This document shows, in pieces, positions 10,670 to 19,259 of a stretch of 64,000 nt of DNA; the first letter of the stretch is position 1; each line of letters begins with the position of its first letter. The notes beneath the pieces are model-generated. The model made no database searches. It saw only the letters and a program-made list of their open reading frames with translations, and was not told the DNA's origin. A program made the position numbers and the translations under genes. Origin of the DNA: Achromobacter insuavis. Its GTDB lineage: Bacteria; Pseudomonadota; Gammaproteobacteria; Burkholderiales; Burkholderiaceae_B. The stretch lies in the NCBI RefSeq assembly GCF_902859645.1, contig NZ_CADIJR010000001.1:1-64000 (forward strand). The letters are read 5' to 3'.

Positions 10670-11560
10670 CTACCCGCCCAGCGCCGCCTGGCTGGCTTCG
10701 CAGGCCGCGCGCAGCCGGTCGATCAGGTCGTGGTGCAGCGCCGACAGCGGATCCTGGCTGCGCGCCAGCACGCTGATCGGCACGCGCAAGGCCGGCGACA
10801 GCCGCCGCAGGCGCATGTCGGGGCGCAGCATGGCCTGGGCCGTGATGGCGTCGACGATGGCGTCGCCGGCGCCGGCCTGGGCCAGCGCGCAGGCCACGTA
10901 ATGGGTCTGCACCCGCACGGCGGCGTGGGGATCCAGGCCCTGCGCATCCAGCGCCATCTGCAGCAGCGCGCCGGAGGCGTCGCTGGCGTCCAGCAGGATC
11001 AGCGCATCGCCGGCGATGTCGGCCAGCGCCAGCGGGCCGTCGCCGGGGCCCCGGCCCACGTGCACCAGCTCGGTGTGGCCCAGCTCGATGCGCGCCAGGC
11101 CCGGCGTGTCGCGGGTGTCGAAGGTCACGGCCAGGTCCAGCTCGCGCGTCAGCATGCCGCGCACCAGTTCGGTACTGTGGTGGGTGTGGATGTCGAAGGT
11201 CAGGCCCGGCCGCGCGGCGCGGCTGTCGCGCACCACGCCTGGCAGCAGGCCCAGCCCCAGCGCCGGGGCGCAGCCCAGCCGCAGGTGCGCGTGGGGACGG
11301 TCGCGCAGGCTGGCGGCCAGCCGGCGCACGCTGTCCAGGTCCTGGTTCAGGCGCGCCACTTCGGGCGTCAGGATGTCGGCCTCGCGCGTGGCCACCAGGC
11401 GGCCCTTGACGCGCTCGAACAGCTTGAAGCCCAACTGCGCCTCGGCGCTCGCCAGCAGCTTGCTGGCGGCGGGCTGGGTGATGTGCAGCGCCGCCGCGGC
11501 CTGTGTCAGGGAGCCGGTGCGGCGGATCGCTTCGAAGATCTCGATGTGGCGCAGGCGCAT
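10670..11560 (-). CDS. LysR family transcriptional regulator
   Basis: The 296 aa protein starts at the ATG at 11560 (MRLRHIEIFEAIRRTGSL). An in-frame upstream start at 11644 would extend into the intergenic operator without adding conserved sequence. The winged helix-turn-helix spans residues 1-60 (TQAAAALHITQPAASKLLASAE). The C-terminal effector-binding domain begins near residue 90. The gene is divergent from ggt with 128 bp between them, the usual arrangement for a LysR regulator and its target. The effector is unknown. Confidence 0.92.
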   Translation of the reverse strand: MRLRHIEIFEAIRRTGSLTQAAAALHITQPAASKLLASAEAQLGFKLFERVKGRLVATREADILTPEVARLNQDLDSVRRLAASLRDRPHAHLRLGCAPALGLGLLPGVVRDSRAARPGLTFDIHTHHSTELVRGMLTRELDLAVTFDTRDTPGLARIELGHTELVHVGRGPGDGPLALADIAGDALILLDASDASGALLQMALDAQGLDPHAAVRVQTHYVACALAQAGAGDAIVDAITAQAMLRPDMRLRRLSPALRVPISVLARSQDPLSALHHDLIDRLRAACEASQAALGG

Positions 11561-11641
11561 GGAGCAAAGGGGGATATCGGCGCAATCCCGCATTCTACGG
11601 CGCGGCGGGGGCGCTGCGACAGCGCCGCGGGTCTTGTCTAT

Positions 11642-11655
11642 CATGGACGTCCATG
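11642..11655. promoter_or_regulatory. Perfect palindrome between the lysR gene and ggt
   Basis: CATGGACGTCCATG is a perfect 14-bp palindrome. It lies 33 bp before the ggt start and next to a plausible -10-like TATCAT. It is a candidate operator for the adjacent regulator, but LysR sites usually have a T-N11-A core, which this is not. Confidence 0.35.
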
Positions 11656-11688
11656 CCGGCCGTCCGGCGTCATCCTGGAGTCCGTCCC

Positions 11689-13446
11689 ATGCGCGTGCGC
11701 CGTTCCACCGCCGCCCTCCTGTTCGCCGCCGCCCTGGCCGCGGCGCCCTCGGCCTGGGCGCGTACGCCGACCGCGGCCGAGGACCTGAATCCGGAAGCCG
11801 CCAGCGGCAGCCAGGCGCGCACGCTGGCGCGCGCGCCGCATTACATGATGGTGTCGGCCAATCCGCTGGCGACCGCGGCCGGCGACGAGATGCTCAAGCG
11901 CGGCGGCAGCGTGGTGGACGCGGCCATCGCCACGCAGCTGGTGCTGAACCTGGTCGAGCCGCAATCGTCCGGCATCGGCGGCGGCGCCTTCATGGTGGTG
12001 TACTCGGCCAGGGACCGCGGCATCGTCACCTACGACAGCCGCGAGACCGCGCCCGCGGCGGCGCGCCCCGACCGCTTCCTGGATGCCGACGGCAAGCCGC
12101 TGCCGTTCACGCAGGCGGTCAACAACGGCATGGCCGTGGGCGTGCCGGGCCTGCTGCGCGGCCTGGAGATGGCGCACAAGCGCCAGGGCAAGCTGCCGTG
12201 GGCCGACCTGTTCCAGCCCGCCATCCGGCTGGCCGAGCAGGGCTTCGCGGTCTCGCCGCGCCTGCACAAACTGCTGGCGGGCAACAAGGAATTGCCGCGC
12301 CAGCCGGCCGCCGCGGCCTATTTCTATGCGCCCGACGGCAGCGCCTGGCCGGTCGGCCAAGTGCTGAGGAATCCCGCCTTCGCGGCCACGCTGCGGGCGG
12401 TGGCGCAGGGCGGCGCGGACGCCTTCTACCAGGGCGATATCGCCCGCGACATCGTGGCGGCGGTGCACGCGCACCCCAAGCCCGGCGACCTGACGCTGGC
12501 CGATCTGGCCGGCTACCAGCCGCGCCAGCGCGACCCGGTCTGCGGCGCCTATCGCGGCTTTCAGCTGTGCGGCATGGGCCCGCCCAGCAGCGGCCCGATC
12601 GCGGTGCTGCAGATGCTGGGCGAGCTGGAGCAATATCCGATCGGCGATTTCGCGCCCGGCAGCGTCGAGGCGGTGCACTACTTCGCCGAGGCCGGCCGGC
12701 TGGCCTTCGCCGATCGCGACTTCTACGTGGCCGACCCGGATTTCGTCCGCGTGCCGGTGCGCGCGATGCTGGACCCCGCGTACCTGCGCGCCCGCGGGGC
12801 GCTGATCCGGCCCGATCGCAGCATGAAGGTGGCGTTGCCCGGCGACCCCGAAGGCAAGCTGCTGTCGCGGGGGCGTGACAACGCCCTGGAGCAGCCTTCC
12901 ACCAGCCACCTGGTGGCGGCGGACGCCGACGGCAATGCGCTGTCGATGACCACCACCATCGAAAACGAATTCGGCAGCAAGATCTTCGTGCGCGGCTTTC
13001 TGCTGAACAACGAGATGACGGATTTCTCGTCGTCGTTCAAGGATCCCGAAGGGCGGCTGGTGGCCAACCGCGTCGAACCCGGCAAGCGCCCGCGCAGCGC
13101 GATGGCGCCGATGATCGTGTTGCGCGACGGCAAGCCCTACCTGCTGGTGGGCTCGCCGGGCGGCAGCGCCATCATCAACTACGTCGCCAAGACCATCGTG
13201 GCGGTGCTGGACTGGAAGCTGGACATCCAGGCCGCGGCGGCCCTGCCGAACCTGGGCAGCCGCAACAAGGAGACCGAGCTGGAGAAGGGCACCGCGCTGG
13301 AAGCGCTGGCGCCGGCGCTCGAGCGCATGGGGCATCCGGTGAAGATCACCGAATTCCCCAGCGGCATCCATGGCATCGTGATCGATGCGGACGGCCTGCA
13401 GGGCGGGGTCGACCCGCGCCGCGAAGGGTTGGCGGCGGGCGGCTGA
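11689..13446 (+). CDS. ggt: Gamma-glutamyltransferase (glutathione hydrolase) proenzyme
   Basis: The 585 aa periplasmic Ntn-hydrolase removes or transfers the gamma-glutamyl group of glutathione. The ATG at 11689 gives a Sec signal peptide (MRVRRSTAALLFAAALAAAP, cleavage near AWA). The large-subunit region contains VVDAAIATQLVLNLVEPQSS and GIGGGAFMVVY. The autocatalytic cleavage site is before Thr405 in PSTSHLVAADADG, with the family motif T-S-H. Substrate-loop motifs NNEMTDF and GSPGGSAIINYV follow. The length matches E. coli Ggt (580 aa). It is probably controlled by the divergent LysR gene and is followed by a terminator shared with the convergent permease gene. Confidence 0.96.
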   Translation: MRVRRSTAALLFAAALAAAPSAWARTPTAAEDLNPEAASGSQARTLARAPHYMMVSANPLATAAGDEMLKRGGSVVDAAIATQLVLNLVEPQSSGIGGGAFMVVYSARDRGIVTYDSRETAPAAARPDRFLDADGKPLPFTQAVNNGMAVGVPGLLRGLEMAHKRQGKLPWADLFQPAIRLAEQGFAVSPRLHKLLAGNKELPRQPAAAAYFYAPDGSAWPVGQVLRNPAFAATLRAVAQGGADAFYQGDIARDIVAAVHAHPKPGDLTLADLAGYQPRQRDPVCGAYRGFQLCGMGPPSSGPIAVLQMLGELEQYPIGDFAPGSVEAVHYFAEAGRLAFADRDFYVADPDFVRVPVRAMLDPAYLRARGALIRPDRSMKVALPGDPEGKLLSRGRDNALEQPSTSHLVAADADGNALSMTTTIENEFGSKIFVRGFLLNNEMTDFSSSFKDPEGRLVANRVEPGKRPRSAMAPMIVLRDGKPYLLVGSPGGSAIINYVAKTIVAVLDWKLDIQAAAALPNLGSRNKETELEKGTALEALAPALERMGHPVKITEFPSGIHGIVIDADGLQGGVDPRREGLAAGG

Positions 13447-13505
13447 GGCGGCATTCGCAGTATGTCGCCCGGCGCGCCACACGCCGGGCAAGCACGCCGG
13501 GCAAG

Positions 13506-13530
13506 CAGGCCCCGCGCTGGGCGGGGCCTG
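13506..13530. terminator. Shared hairpin between ggt and the APC permease gene
   Basis: Perfect 10-bp arms CAGGCCCCGC (13506-13515) and GCGGGGCCTG (13521-13530) are separated by 5 nt. The hairpin sits between two convergent genes, so it can serve both. It has no T tract, so termination is inferred from position. Confidence 0.5.
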
Positions 13531-13540
13531 GCGCAACGGT

Positions 13541-14944
13541 TCATTCCAGCGCCGACGGATCCAGCCGCATCTTGTCCTCGCGGCTGCGCGCCAGGTAGGT
13601 CACGCCCCACATCACCACGCCGAGCAATAGCAGCCAGCCTGCCACCTGGTACTGGATCACGTCGCGGCCGGTCAGCGGCGTCAGCAGGAACAGGCAGGCG
13701 GCCGCGCCCAGCCACGGCACGATGCGGTTGATGCGGAAATGCTCGTGCTTGACCTGGTCGCGGCGCAGCACCAGCACCGCCACGTTGACGAAGGCGAACA
13801 CGCCCAGCAGCAGCAGGGCGGTGGTGCCGCCCAGCGCGCGGATGGCTTCGGAATCGGCCAGCGCCACCAGGATGATCAGGCCGAAGGCCAGCGCGGTGGT
13901 GAACAGGATGGCGGTCCACGGCGTCTGGTTGCGGCGATGCACGTGCGCCAGGAAGGCCGGCAGCACGCCCTGGCGCGACATGCCGTACAGCAGGCGGCTG
14001 GCCATCATCATGTTGATGAGCGCCGAGTTGGCCACGGCGAACATCGAGATCACCGGCATGATGTATTCCACCGGCAGGCCGGGCGCGGCGCGCTTGACCA
14101 CCAGCACCAGCGGCGTGCTGCTGCTGGCCAGTTCGCCCACCGGCACCAGCGCCACCGCGCAGATCGACACCAGCACGTAGATCACCGCCGTCAGCCCCAG
14201 GCCGGTCAGCATCACCTTGGGGAAAATGCGGCTGGGGTTGTGGGTCTCCTCGGCCATGTTGACCGAGTCCTCGAAGCCGACCATGGCGAAGAATGCCAGC
14301 GCCGTGGCCGAGGTGACGGCCAGGAACACGCTCTTGTCTTCCGGCGTGTCGAAGGCGATGACGCGCGAGAAATCGGCCTGGCCCTCCGACATGGCGTAGA
14401 AGCCCAGCAGGATCACCATCAGCAGGCCCGACAGTTCGATCAGGGTCAGCACCACGTTGGCGCGCACGCTCTCGGACGCGCCGCGCAGGTTCACCAGCAT
14501 CACCAGCGCCATGAAGCCCAGCGCGCCCGTGGTGATCCAGGCCTTGTCGGCCTCGATGCCGAAGGCCGCGAACAGGTTGGCCGCGAAGGCCTGTGACGCG
14601 GTCGCCGCCGAGGTCAGGCCCGAGCACATCACGGTGAAGCAGACGATGAAGGTCAGGAAATGCACGCCGAACGCCTTGTGCACATAGAGCGCGGCGCCCG
14701 CCGCTTTCGGATACTTGGTGACCAGTTCCAGGTAGGACAGCGCGGTCAGCAGCGCCACGCCGAAGGCCACCAGGAACGGCAGCCAGGCCGCGCCGCCGAC
14801 TTCCTTGGCGACCTGTCCGGTCAGGGCGTAGACGCCGGTGCCCAGGATGTCACCGACGATGAACAGCAATAACAGCTTGGGTCCCATCACCCGCTTGAGC
14901 GGGGCGCTTTGCTGCGCGGCGTCCGGGGCATCATTCGTGGCCAT
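13541..14944 (-). CDS. APC superfamily amino acid permease
   Basis: The 467 aa protein has about 12 transmembrane segments. The ATG at 14944 (MATNDAPDAAQQ) is preceded by AAGGAGA. The frame stays open upstream, but that stretch lacks any site or conserved sequence. Typical APC motifs are GPKLLLLFIVGDILGTGVY near residues 20-40 (unwound TM1), KYPKAAGAALYVHKAFG, FFAMVGFEDSVNMAEET in TM6, and ASRLLYGMSRQGVLPAFL. The substrate is unknown; related cationic or neutral amino acid exchangers are likely. It is not in an operon. Confidence 0.93.
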   Translation of the reverse strand: MATNDAPDAAQQSAPLKRVMGPKLLLLFIVGDILGTGVYALTGQVAKEVGGAAWLPFLVAFGVALLTALSYLELVTKYPKAAGAALYVHKAFGVHFLTFIVCFTVMCSGLTSAATASQAFAANLFAAFGIEADKAWITTGALGFMALVMLVNLRGASESVRANVVLTLIELSGLLMVILLGFYAMSEGQADFSRVIAFDTPEDKSVFLAVTSATALAFFAMVGFEDSVNMAEETHNPSRIFPKVMLTGLGLTAVIYVLVSICAVALVPVGELASSSTPLVLVVKRAAPGLPVEYIMPVISMFAVANSALINMMMASRLLYGMSRQGVLPAFLAHVHRRNQTPWTAILFTTALAFGLIILVALADSEAIRALGGTTALLLLGVFAFVNVAVLVLRRDQVKHEHFRINRIVPWLGAAACLFLLTPLTGRDVIQYQVAGWLLLLGVVMWGVTYLARSREDKMRLDPSALE

Positions 14945-15184
14945 CGTCTTTCTCCTTGTTCTCTTTCGATTTGGGGGAGTCGCGTCTGGGCAACGCCGGG
15001 ACCGGCCTGGCGGCAGGTCCGAGGTGACGGGGAAAAGTCTAAAGCGGCGTTGCGCGCCGCGATGCAACAGTGATGCAACGAATTGTCTGCGCATGAAAAC
15101 CATGCAAGCGCGTGTGGCTGGGCACGATAAATGCGCAGCGCGATCGTCGTGGATCGAATCGCCAGGCGTGCGCGGCGCCGCGAA

Positions 15185-15211
15185 GAAAAACGCCCGCTTC
15201 GAGGCGGGCGT
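15185..15211 (-). terminator. Intrinsic terminator of the acyl-CoA dehydrogenase/Bug/CoA-transferase operon
   Basis: Stem ACGCCCGC (15190-15197) pairs with GCGGGCGT (15204-15211). On the minus strand it is followed by a U tract, the complement of AAGAAAAA. It begins 26 bp past the stop codon of the CoA-transferase gene. Confidence 0.85.
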
Positions 15212-15236
15212 GGATCGCGGTCGCGCGGCGCGCGCG

Positions 15237-16358
15237 TCAGGGTTCGGTCGGCGCCAGGTCGGGCGGCAACCGCCGCAGCGTGGCGGGCGTGCGCGACAGC
15301 TTGATCGGCGAGCCGACGCCGCGGTAGTCGCCCTGTTCCAGCACCATGCCGCGGTGCTTCGTGTGGGGATGGGCCAGCGCCTGGTCCACGGTCTGCACGG
15401 CCGCGGCCGGCACGCCGGCGCGCAGCAGGCGGTCGGCCAGCGCCGCCGCGTCGTGATGCGCGAGCAGGGCGGACAGCTCGTCGCGCAGGGCCTGGCGATG
15501 CGCCAGGCGATCGGCGTTGGCGGCGTAGCGCGGGTCGGCGGCCAGCGCCGGCGCCTCCAGCACCTGCGCCAGCTGCGCGAACTGGCGGTTGTTGCCGACC
15601 GCCAGGAAGATCGGGCCGCTGGCGGTGGGCAGCGTCTCGTAGGGTGCGATGTTCGGATGCGCGTTGCCGCTGCGGCCCGGCGTCTTGCCGCTGTAGAAAT
15701 AGTTGGGCGCGTGCGGATGCAGCAGCGACAACGCGCAGTCGTACAGCGTGATGTCGAGGAACTGGCCCAGGCCGCTGCGCACGCGTTCGTTCAGCGCCAG
15801 CAGGATCGCCACCGCCGCGTTCAGGCCGGTCACCATGTCCACCACCGGCAGGCCGACGCGGGTGGCGTCGCCGTCGGCCTCGCCGTTCACGCTCATCAGC
15901 CCGCACATGGCCTGGGCGCAGGCGTCGTAGCCGGGCAGGCCGCCCAGCGGGCCGTCGGCGCCGAAGCCGCTGACGCGGCAGTGGATCAACGCCGGGAAGC
16001 GTTCGCGCAAGGTGTCGTAGCCCAGGCCCCACTTCTCCAGCGTGCCCGGCTTGAAGTTCTCGACCAGCACGTCGGCGTCGGCCAGCAGGTGGCGCAGCAG
16101 TTCCTGCCCCGCCGCCTGCGACAGGTCCAGCGTCATGCCGCGCTTGTTGCGGTTGACGCCGACGAAGTACGACGCCGTCTCGCCCAGGAACGGCGGGCCC
16201 CAGCCGCGGGTCTCGTCGCCGCCGGGCGGCTCGATCTTGAGCACGTCGGCGCCGTGGTCGGCCAGGATCTGGGTGCAGTACGGACCGCCCAGCACGCGCG
16301 ACAGGTCGATCACTTTGCAGCCGGCGAGGGCGCCGGCGTCGGGGAGCTTGGGAGCCAT
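15237..16358 (-). CDS. CaiB/BaiF family (class III) CoA-transferase
   Basis: The 373 aa enzyme moves CoA between carboxylic acids. The ATG is at 16358. Class III motifs: GCKVIDLSRVLGGPYCTQILADHGADVLKIE at the N-terminus, GVNRNKRGMTLDL, ADVLVENFKPGTLEKWGLGY (the aspartate two residues ahead of the VENF segment is the catalytic-Asp region), SGFGADGPLGGLPGYD, and a GNAHPNIAPYE loop. It is the last gene of a three-gene minus-strand operon after an acyl-CoA dehydrogenase and a Bug protein. It probably activates the imported acid that the dehydrogenase then oxidises. The specific acid is unknown. Confidence 0.93.
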   Translation of the reverse strand: MAPKLPDAGALAGCKVIDLSRVLGGPYCTQILADHGADVLKIEPPGGDETRGWGPPFLGETASYFVGVNRNKRGMTLDLSQAAGQELLRHLLADADVLVENFKPGTLEKWGLGYDTLRERFPALIHCRVSGFGADGPLGGLPGYDACAQAMCGLMSVNGEADGDATRVGLPVVDMVTGLNAAVAILLALNERVRSGLGQFLDITLYDCALSLLHPHAPNYFYSGKTPGRSGNAHPNIAPYETLPTASGPIFLAVGNNRQFAQLAQVLEAPALAADPRYAANADRLAHRQALRDELSALLAHHDAAALADRLLRAGVPAAAVQTVDQALAHPHTKHRGMVLEQGDYRGVGSPIKLSRTPATLRRLPPDLAPTEP

Positions 16359-16371
16359 GAAGCCTCTGCGG

Positions 16372-17349
16372 TCAGTCGATGGAAACGTTGGCGCTCTTGA
16401 TGAGCGTGCGCCACTTGGGCACTTCGGCCGTGATGAAGCTGGACAGTCCCTGCGGCGTCTGGTCCTGGGCGCGCACGATGCCCTGGCTGCGCAGGGTCTG
16501 TTCGATCGCGGGGTCCGACAGCGCGGTCTGGAACGCCTGGTTCAGTTTGGCCACGGTCTCGGGCGGGGTGGCCTTGGGCGCGACGATGCCGAAGAACACG
16601 CTGACGTCATAGCCCGACAGCCCCTGTTCGGACAGCGTCGGCAGGTCCGGCAGCGCGTCCGAGCGCTGCGCGCTGGCCAGGCCGATGGCGCGCAGCTTGC
16701 CGGCCTTGATGTACGGCAGCGCCGTCAGGATGTCGGTGAACGACATGGATACCTGGCCGCCCAGCAGGTCGTTGAGCGCCGGCCCGGTGCCTTTGTACGG
16801 GATGTGCATGATGCGGGTGCCGGCCATCTGGTTGAACAGGATGCCGGCCAGGTGCGAGGACGCGCCGTTGCCGGACGAGGCGTAGCTGAGCTTGTCCGGG
16901 TTCTTCTTGGCGTAGGCGATCAGTTCCTGCGCGTTGTTGGCCGGCACCGACGGGTTCACCACCAGGATGTTGGGCAGGTGGCCGATGCGGATGATGGGCG
17001 CGAAGCTGGTCTCGGGGTTGTAGCCCTGGTTCTTGTACAGGCTGACGTTGATGGCCAGCGGTCCCGAGGTGCCGAACAGGATGGTGTAGCCGTCCGGCTT
17101 GGCGGCGGCCACGTATTCGGAGCCGATGTTGCCGCCGGCGCCGGCGCGGTTCTCGACGATGACGGTCTGGCCCAGCGGCTGCTTGAGCTTTTCGGCCAGG
17201 CGGCGCGCCAGCGCGTCGGTCGGGCCGCCGGGCGGGAACGGCACCACCAGCGTGACCGGACGCGACGGATAGGCGTCGGCCGCCAGCGCGGGAGGGACGG
17301 CGGCGATGGCGGCGACCGCCAGCAGCAGGGGGGTGAACAGGCGTTTCAT
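16372..17349 (-). CDS. Bug family (TctC-like) periplasmic solute-binding protein
   Basis: The 325 aa protein starts at the ATG at 17349. Its signal peptide MKRLFTPLLLAVAAIAAVP ends in ALA. Bug motifs are YPSRPVTLVVPFPPGGPTDALAR, VENRAGAGGNIGSEYVA, YASSGNGASSHLAG and IPYKGTGPALNDLLGGQ. It lies between an acyl-CoA dehydrogenase and a CoA-transferase gene (13 bp before the latter), so its ligand should be the carboxylic acid entering that pathway. There is no TctA/TctB pair nearby. Confidence 0.94.
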   Translation of the reverse strand: MKRLFTPLLLAVAAIAAVPPALAADAYPSRPVTLVVPFPPGGPTDALARRLAEKLKQPLGQTVIVENRAGAGGNIGSEYVAAAKPDGYTILFGTSGPLAINVSLYKNQGYNPETSFAPIIRIGHLPNILVVNPSVPANNAQELIAYAKKNPDKLSYASSGNGASSHLAGILFNQMAGTRIMHIPYKGTGPALNDLLGGQVSMSFTDILTALPYIKAGKLRAIGLASAQRSDALPDLPTLSEQGLSGYDVSVFFGIVAPKATPPETVAKLNQAFQTALSDPAIEQTLRSQGIVRAQDQTPQGLSSFITAEVPKWRTLIKSANVSID

Positions 17350-17405
17350 GGTTGTCTCCAGTGGGGGCGCGCCGGCTGTGCCGCCGGCGTCGGGGGGGCG
17401 CCAGG

Positions 17406-19118
17406 CTACAGCGCGTGTTGCAGGATGCCGCGGCAGGCGGCGCTTTCGTCGGCGGGAATGGCATAGGGATCGCGCGGCGCCAGGCGGTGCTGCAGCACCT
17501 GGTCGGCCAGCAGCGCGCGGCTGGCCAGGCCGTCGCCGGCCGCCTCCCAGCGCAGCGCCGCCATCGACACCGCGTGGTACAGCAGCGAGGCGGCTTGGCG
17601 CGCCAGTTCGGCATGGTCGCCCTGCGCGGCGTGTTCGGCCAGCGCATAGGTCCGTTGCAGCGCATCGGCCTGGGTGGCGGCGAGCGCGGGCGGGCAGGGC
17701 AGGCCGTCGGCCAGCAACTGGTCGATATGGCGGCGCAGCGCGGGCAGCGAGCCTTCCTTCTTGATGGCGCGCAGCACGTCCAGCGCCACGATGTTGCTGG
17801 TGCCTTCCCAGATCGAGCCCAGGTGCGCGTCGCGCACCAGGCGCGGCTCGGTCCATTCCTCGATGTAGCCGCAGCCGCCGCGCACTTCCATGGCGTCGCC
17901 GGTGACCTTGCGCGCATCGCGGCAGGCGCGGAACTTGATCAGCGGCGTCAGGATGCGCGCCAGCGCCGGGTCGCCCTGGCCCTGGTCGGCGTCCGCCAGG
18001 GCGCGGGCGGTCTGGAACATGACGCTGCGGGCCTGTTCGGCCCACACCGTCATCTTCACCAGCTGGCGCTGCATCAGCGGCATGTCGATCAGGCGCTTGC
18101 CGAACGCGCGGCGGTGCTGCGAGACGTAGGTGGCCTCGGTGACGGCGCGGCGCATCAGGCCGGCCGCGCGCATGCCGTTGGACAGGCGCGAGTTGTTGAT
18201 CATGTCGGCCATGTGCTTGAAGCCCTTGCCGCGCTCGCCCACCAGCCAGGCGACCGCGCCTTCCAGCCGGATCTCGCCGCTGGCCATGGAGCGGGTGCCG
18301 AGCTTGTCCTTGAGCCGCAGGATGCGGTAGTGATTGTGCGTGCCGTCGGCCAGGTCGCGCGGCAGCAGGAACAGCGACACCCCCTTCAGGCCGGGCTCGC
18401 TTTCACTGCGCGCCAGCACCATGGCGAAGCCGGCATCGGGGTTGGAGCAGAACCATTTGTCGCCGTGGATGCGCCAGCTGCCGTCTTCCTGGCGCTGGGC
18501 CGTGACCTCGGTGGCGCTGACGTCCGAGCCGGCGCCCTGCTCGGTCATGAACATGGCGCCCTGGCGCAGCGCGTCGAAGTCCTGGCTGGTGACCTGCGGC
18601 AGGACCCGCTCGACCAGCGCCGGGTCGCCGAACTTGCGTAGCGTGCGCGCCAGCGAATCGGTCATGCTGACCGGGCAGCACAGGCCGAACTCGGCCTGCA
18701 CGAACAGGTGGCTGAGCGCGTACTTGGCGGCGGCCGGCATCGGCTCGGGCCAGCCCAGCACGCCGCCGCGATGCGATAGCGCCGCCAGGCCGAATTCGCT
18801 GTAGGCCAGGCGCTCCAGTTCGACGTAGGCCGGATGCTTGTCGATGCGCGACTCGTCGGCGCCGGCGCGGCTGCGCACCGACAGGGTGGGCGGATGCTTG
18901 TCGGCGGTGGCCGCCAGTTCGTCCATCAGGCCGCCCGCCAGTCCGCCCAGGCGGTCCAGGTGCGGCAGCAGGTGCGCGTGCAGCGCGGCCGGCAGGTAGC
19001 GCCGGGCCAGCGGCGCGGCGTACGGATCGGCGCGGAACAGGTTCAGGCCGCGCGCGTCCGGGACGGGCGTGGCGGTGGCGCGGGTGGGGGCGACGGGGGG
19101 CTGGGCGGGGGTATCCAT
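17406..19118 (-). CDS. Acyl-CoA dehydrogenase, AidB-like group
   Basis: The 570 aa FAD enzyme is longer than classical acyl-CoA dehydrogenases (about 380-400 aa). The extra N-terminal domain is typical of the AidB / long acyl-CoA dehydrogenase branch. Motifs: MTEQGAGSDVSATE (FAD/substrate loop, about residues 195-208), WFCSNPDAGFAMVLAR, KDKLGTRSMASGEI, RLSNGMRAAGLMRRA and GGCGYIEEWTEPRLVRDAHL followed by GSIWEGTSNIVALD. It is first in its operon and faces a divergent LysR gene. A role in oxidising a CoA-activated acid is likely; an AidB-type alkylation-response role is possible but less consistent with the neighbours. Confidence 0.92.
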   Translation of the reverse strand: MDTPAQPPVAPTRATATPVPDARGLNLFRADPYAAPLARRYLPAALHAHLLPHLDRLGGLAGGLMDELAATADKHPPTLSVRSRAGADESRIDKHPAYVELERLAYSEFGLAALSHRGGVLGWPEPMPAAAKYALSHLFVQAEFGLCCPVSMTDSLARTLRKFGDPALVERVLPQVTSQDFDALRQGAMFMTEQGAGSDVSATEVTAQRQEDGSWRIHGDKWFCSNPDAGFAMVLARSESEPGLKGVSLFLLPRDLADGTHNHYRILRLKDKLGTRSMASGEIRLEGAVAWLVGERGKGFKHMADMINNSRLSNGMRAAGLMRRAVTEATYVSQHRRAFGKRLIDMPLMQRQLVKMTVWAEQARSVMFQTARALADADQGQGDPALARILTPLIKFRACRDARKVTGDAMEVRGGCGYIEEWTEPRLVRDAHLGSIWEGTSNIVALDVLRAIKKEGSLPALRRHIDQLLADGLPCPPALAATQADALQRTYALAEHAAQGDHAELARQAASLLYHAVSMAALRWEAAGDGLASRALLADQVLQHRLAPRDPYAIPADESAACRGILQHAL

Positions 19119-19171
19119 GGCGGCATCCTGCGCAAAAGAGGAGTTTCCGGCATGGTGCGATGATGGATTAA

Positions 19172-19198
19172 TCTATACAAATACCGTTTTGGTGTAGA
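19172..19198. promoter_or_regulatory. Inverted repeat in the divergent lysR/acyl-CoA dehydrogenase promoter region
   Basis: Arms TCTATAC (19172-19178) and GTGTAGA (19192-19198) match in 6 of 7 positions with a 13-bp spacer. The site lies in a short AT-rich stretch between the two divergent genes, as expected for a LysR recognition site. Confidence 0.5.
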
Positions 19199-19259
19199 CC
19201 TATCCAATAAAAATATGGATCTCGGGCGCCGCCGGCAGGCGCGCCCCGGGAGGAGACCG

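Noticed and set aside
11641-13536. A 631-codon open frame opposite ggt
   Set aside because: It is rich in Arg, His, Gln and Ala, has no domain, and lies exactly over the well-supported ggt frame. It is a shadow.
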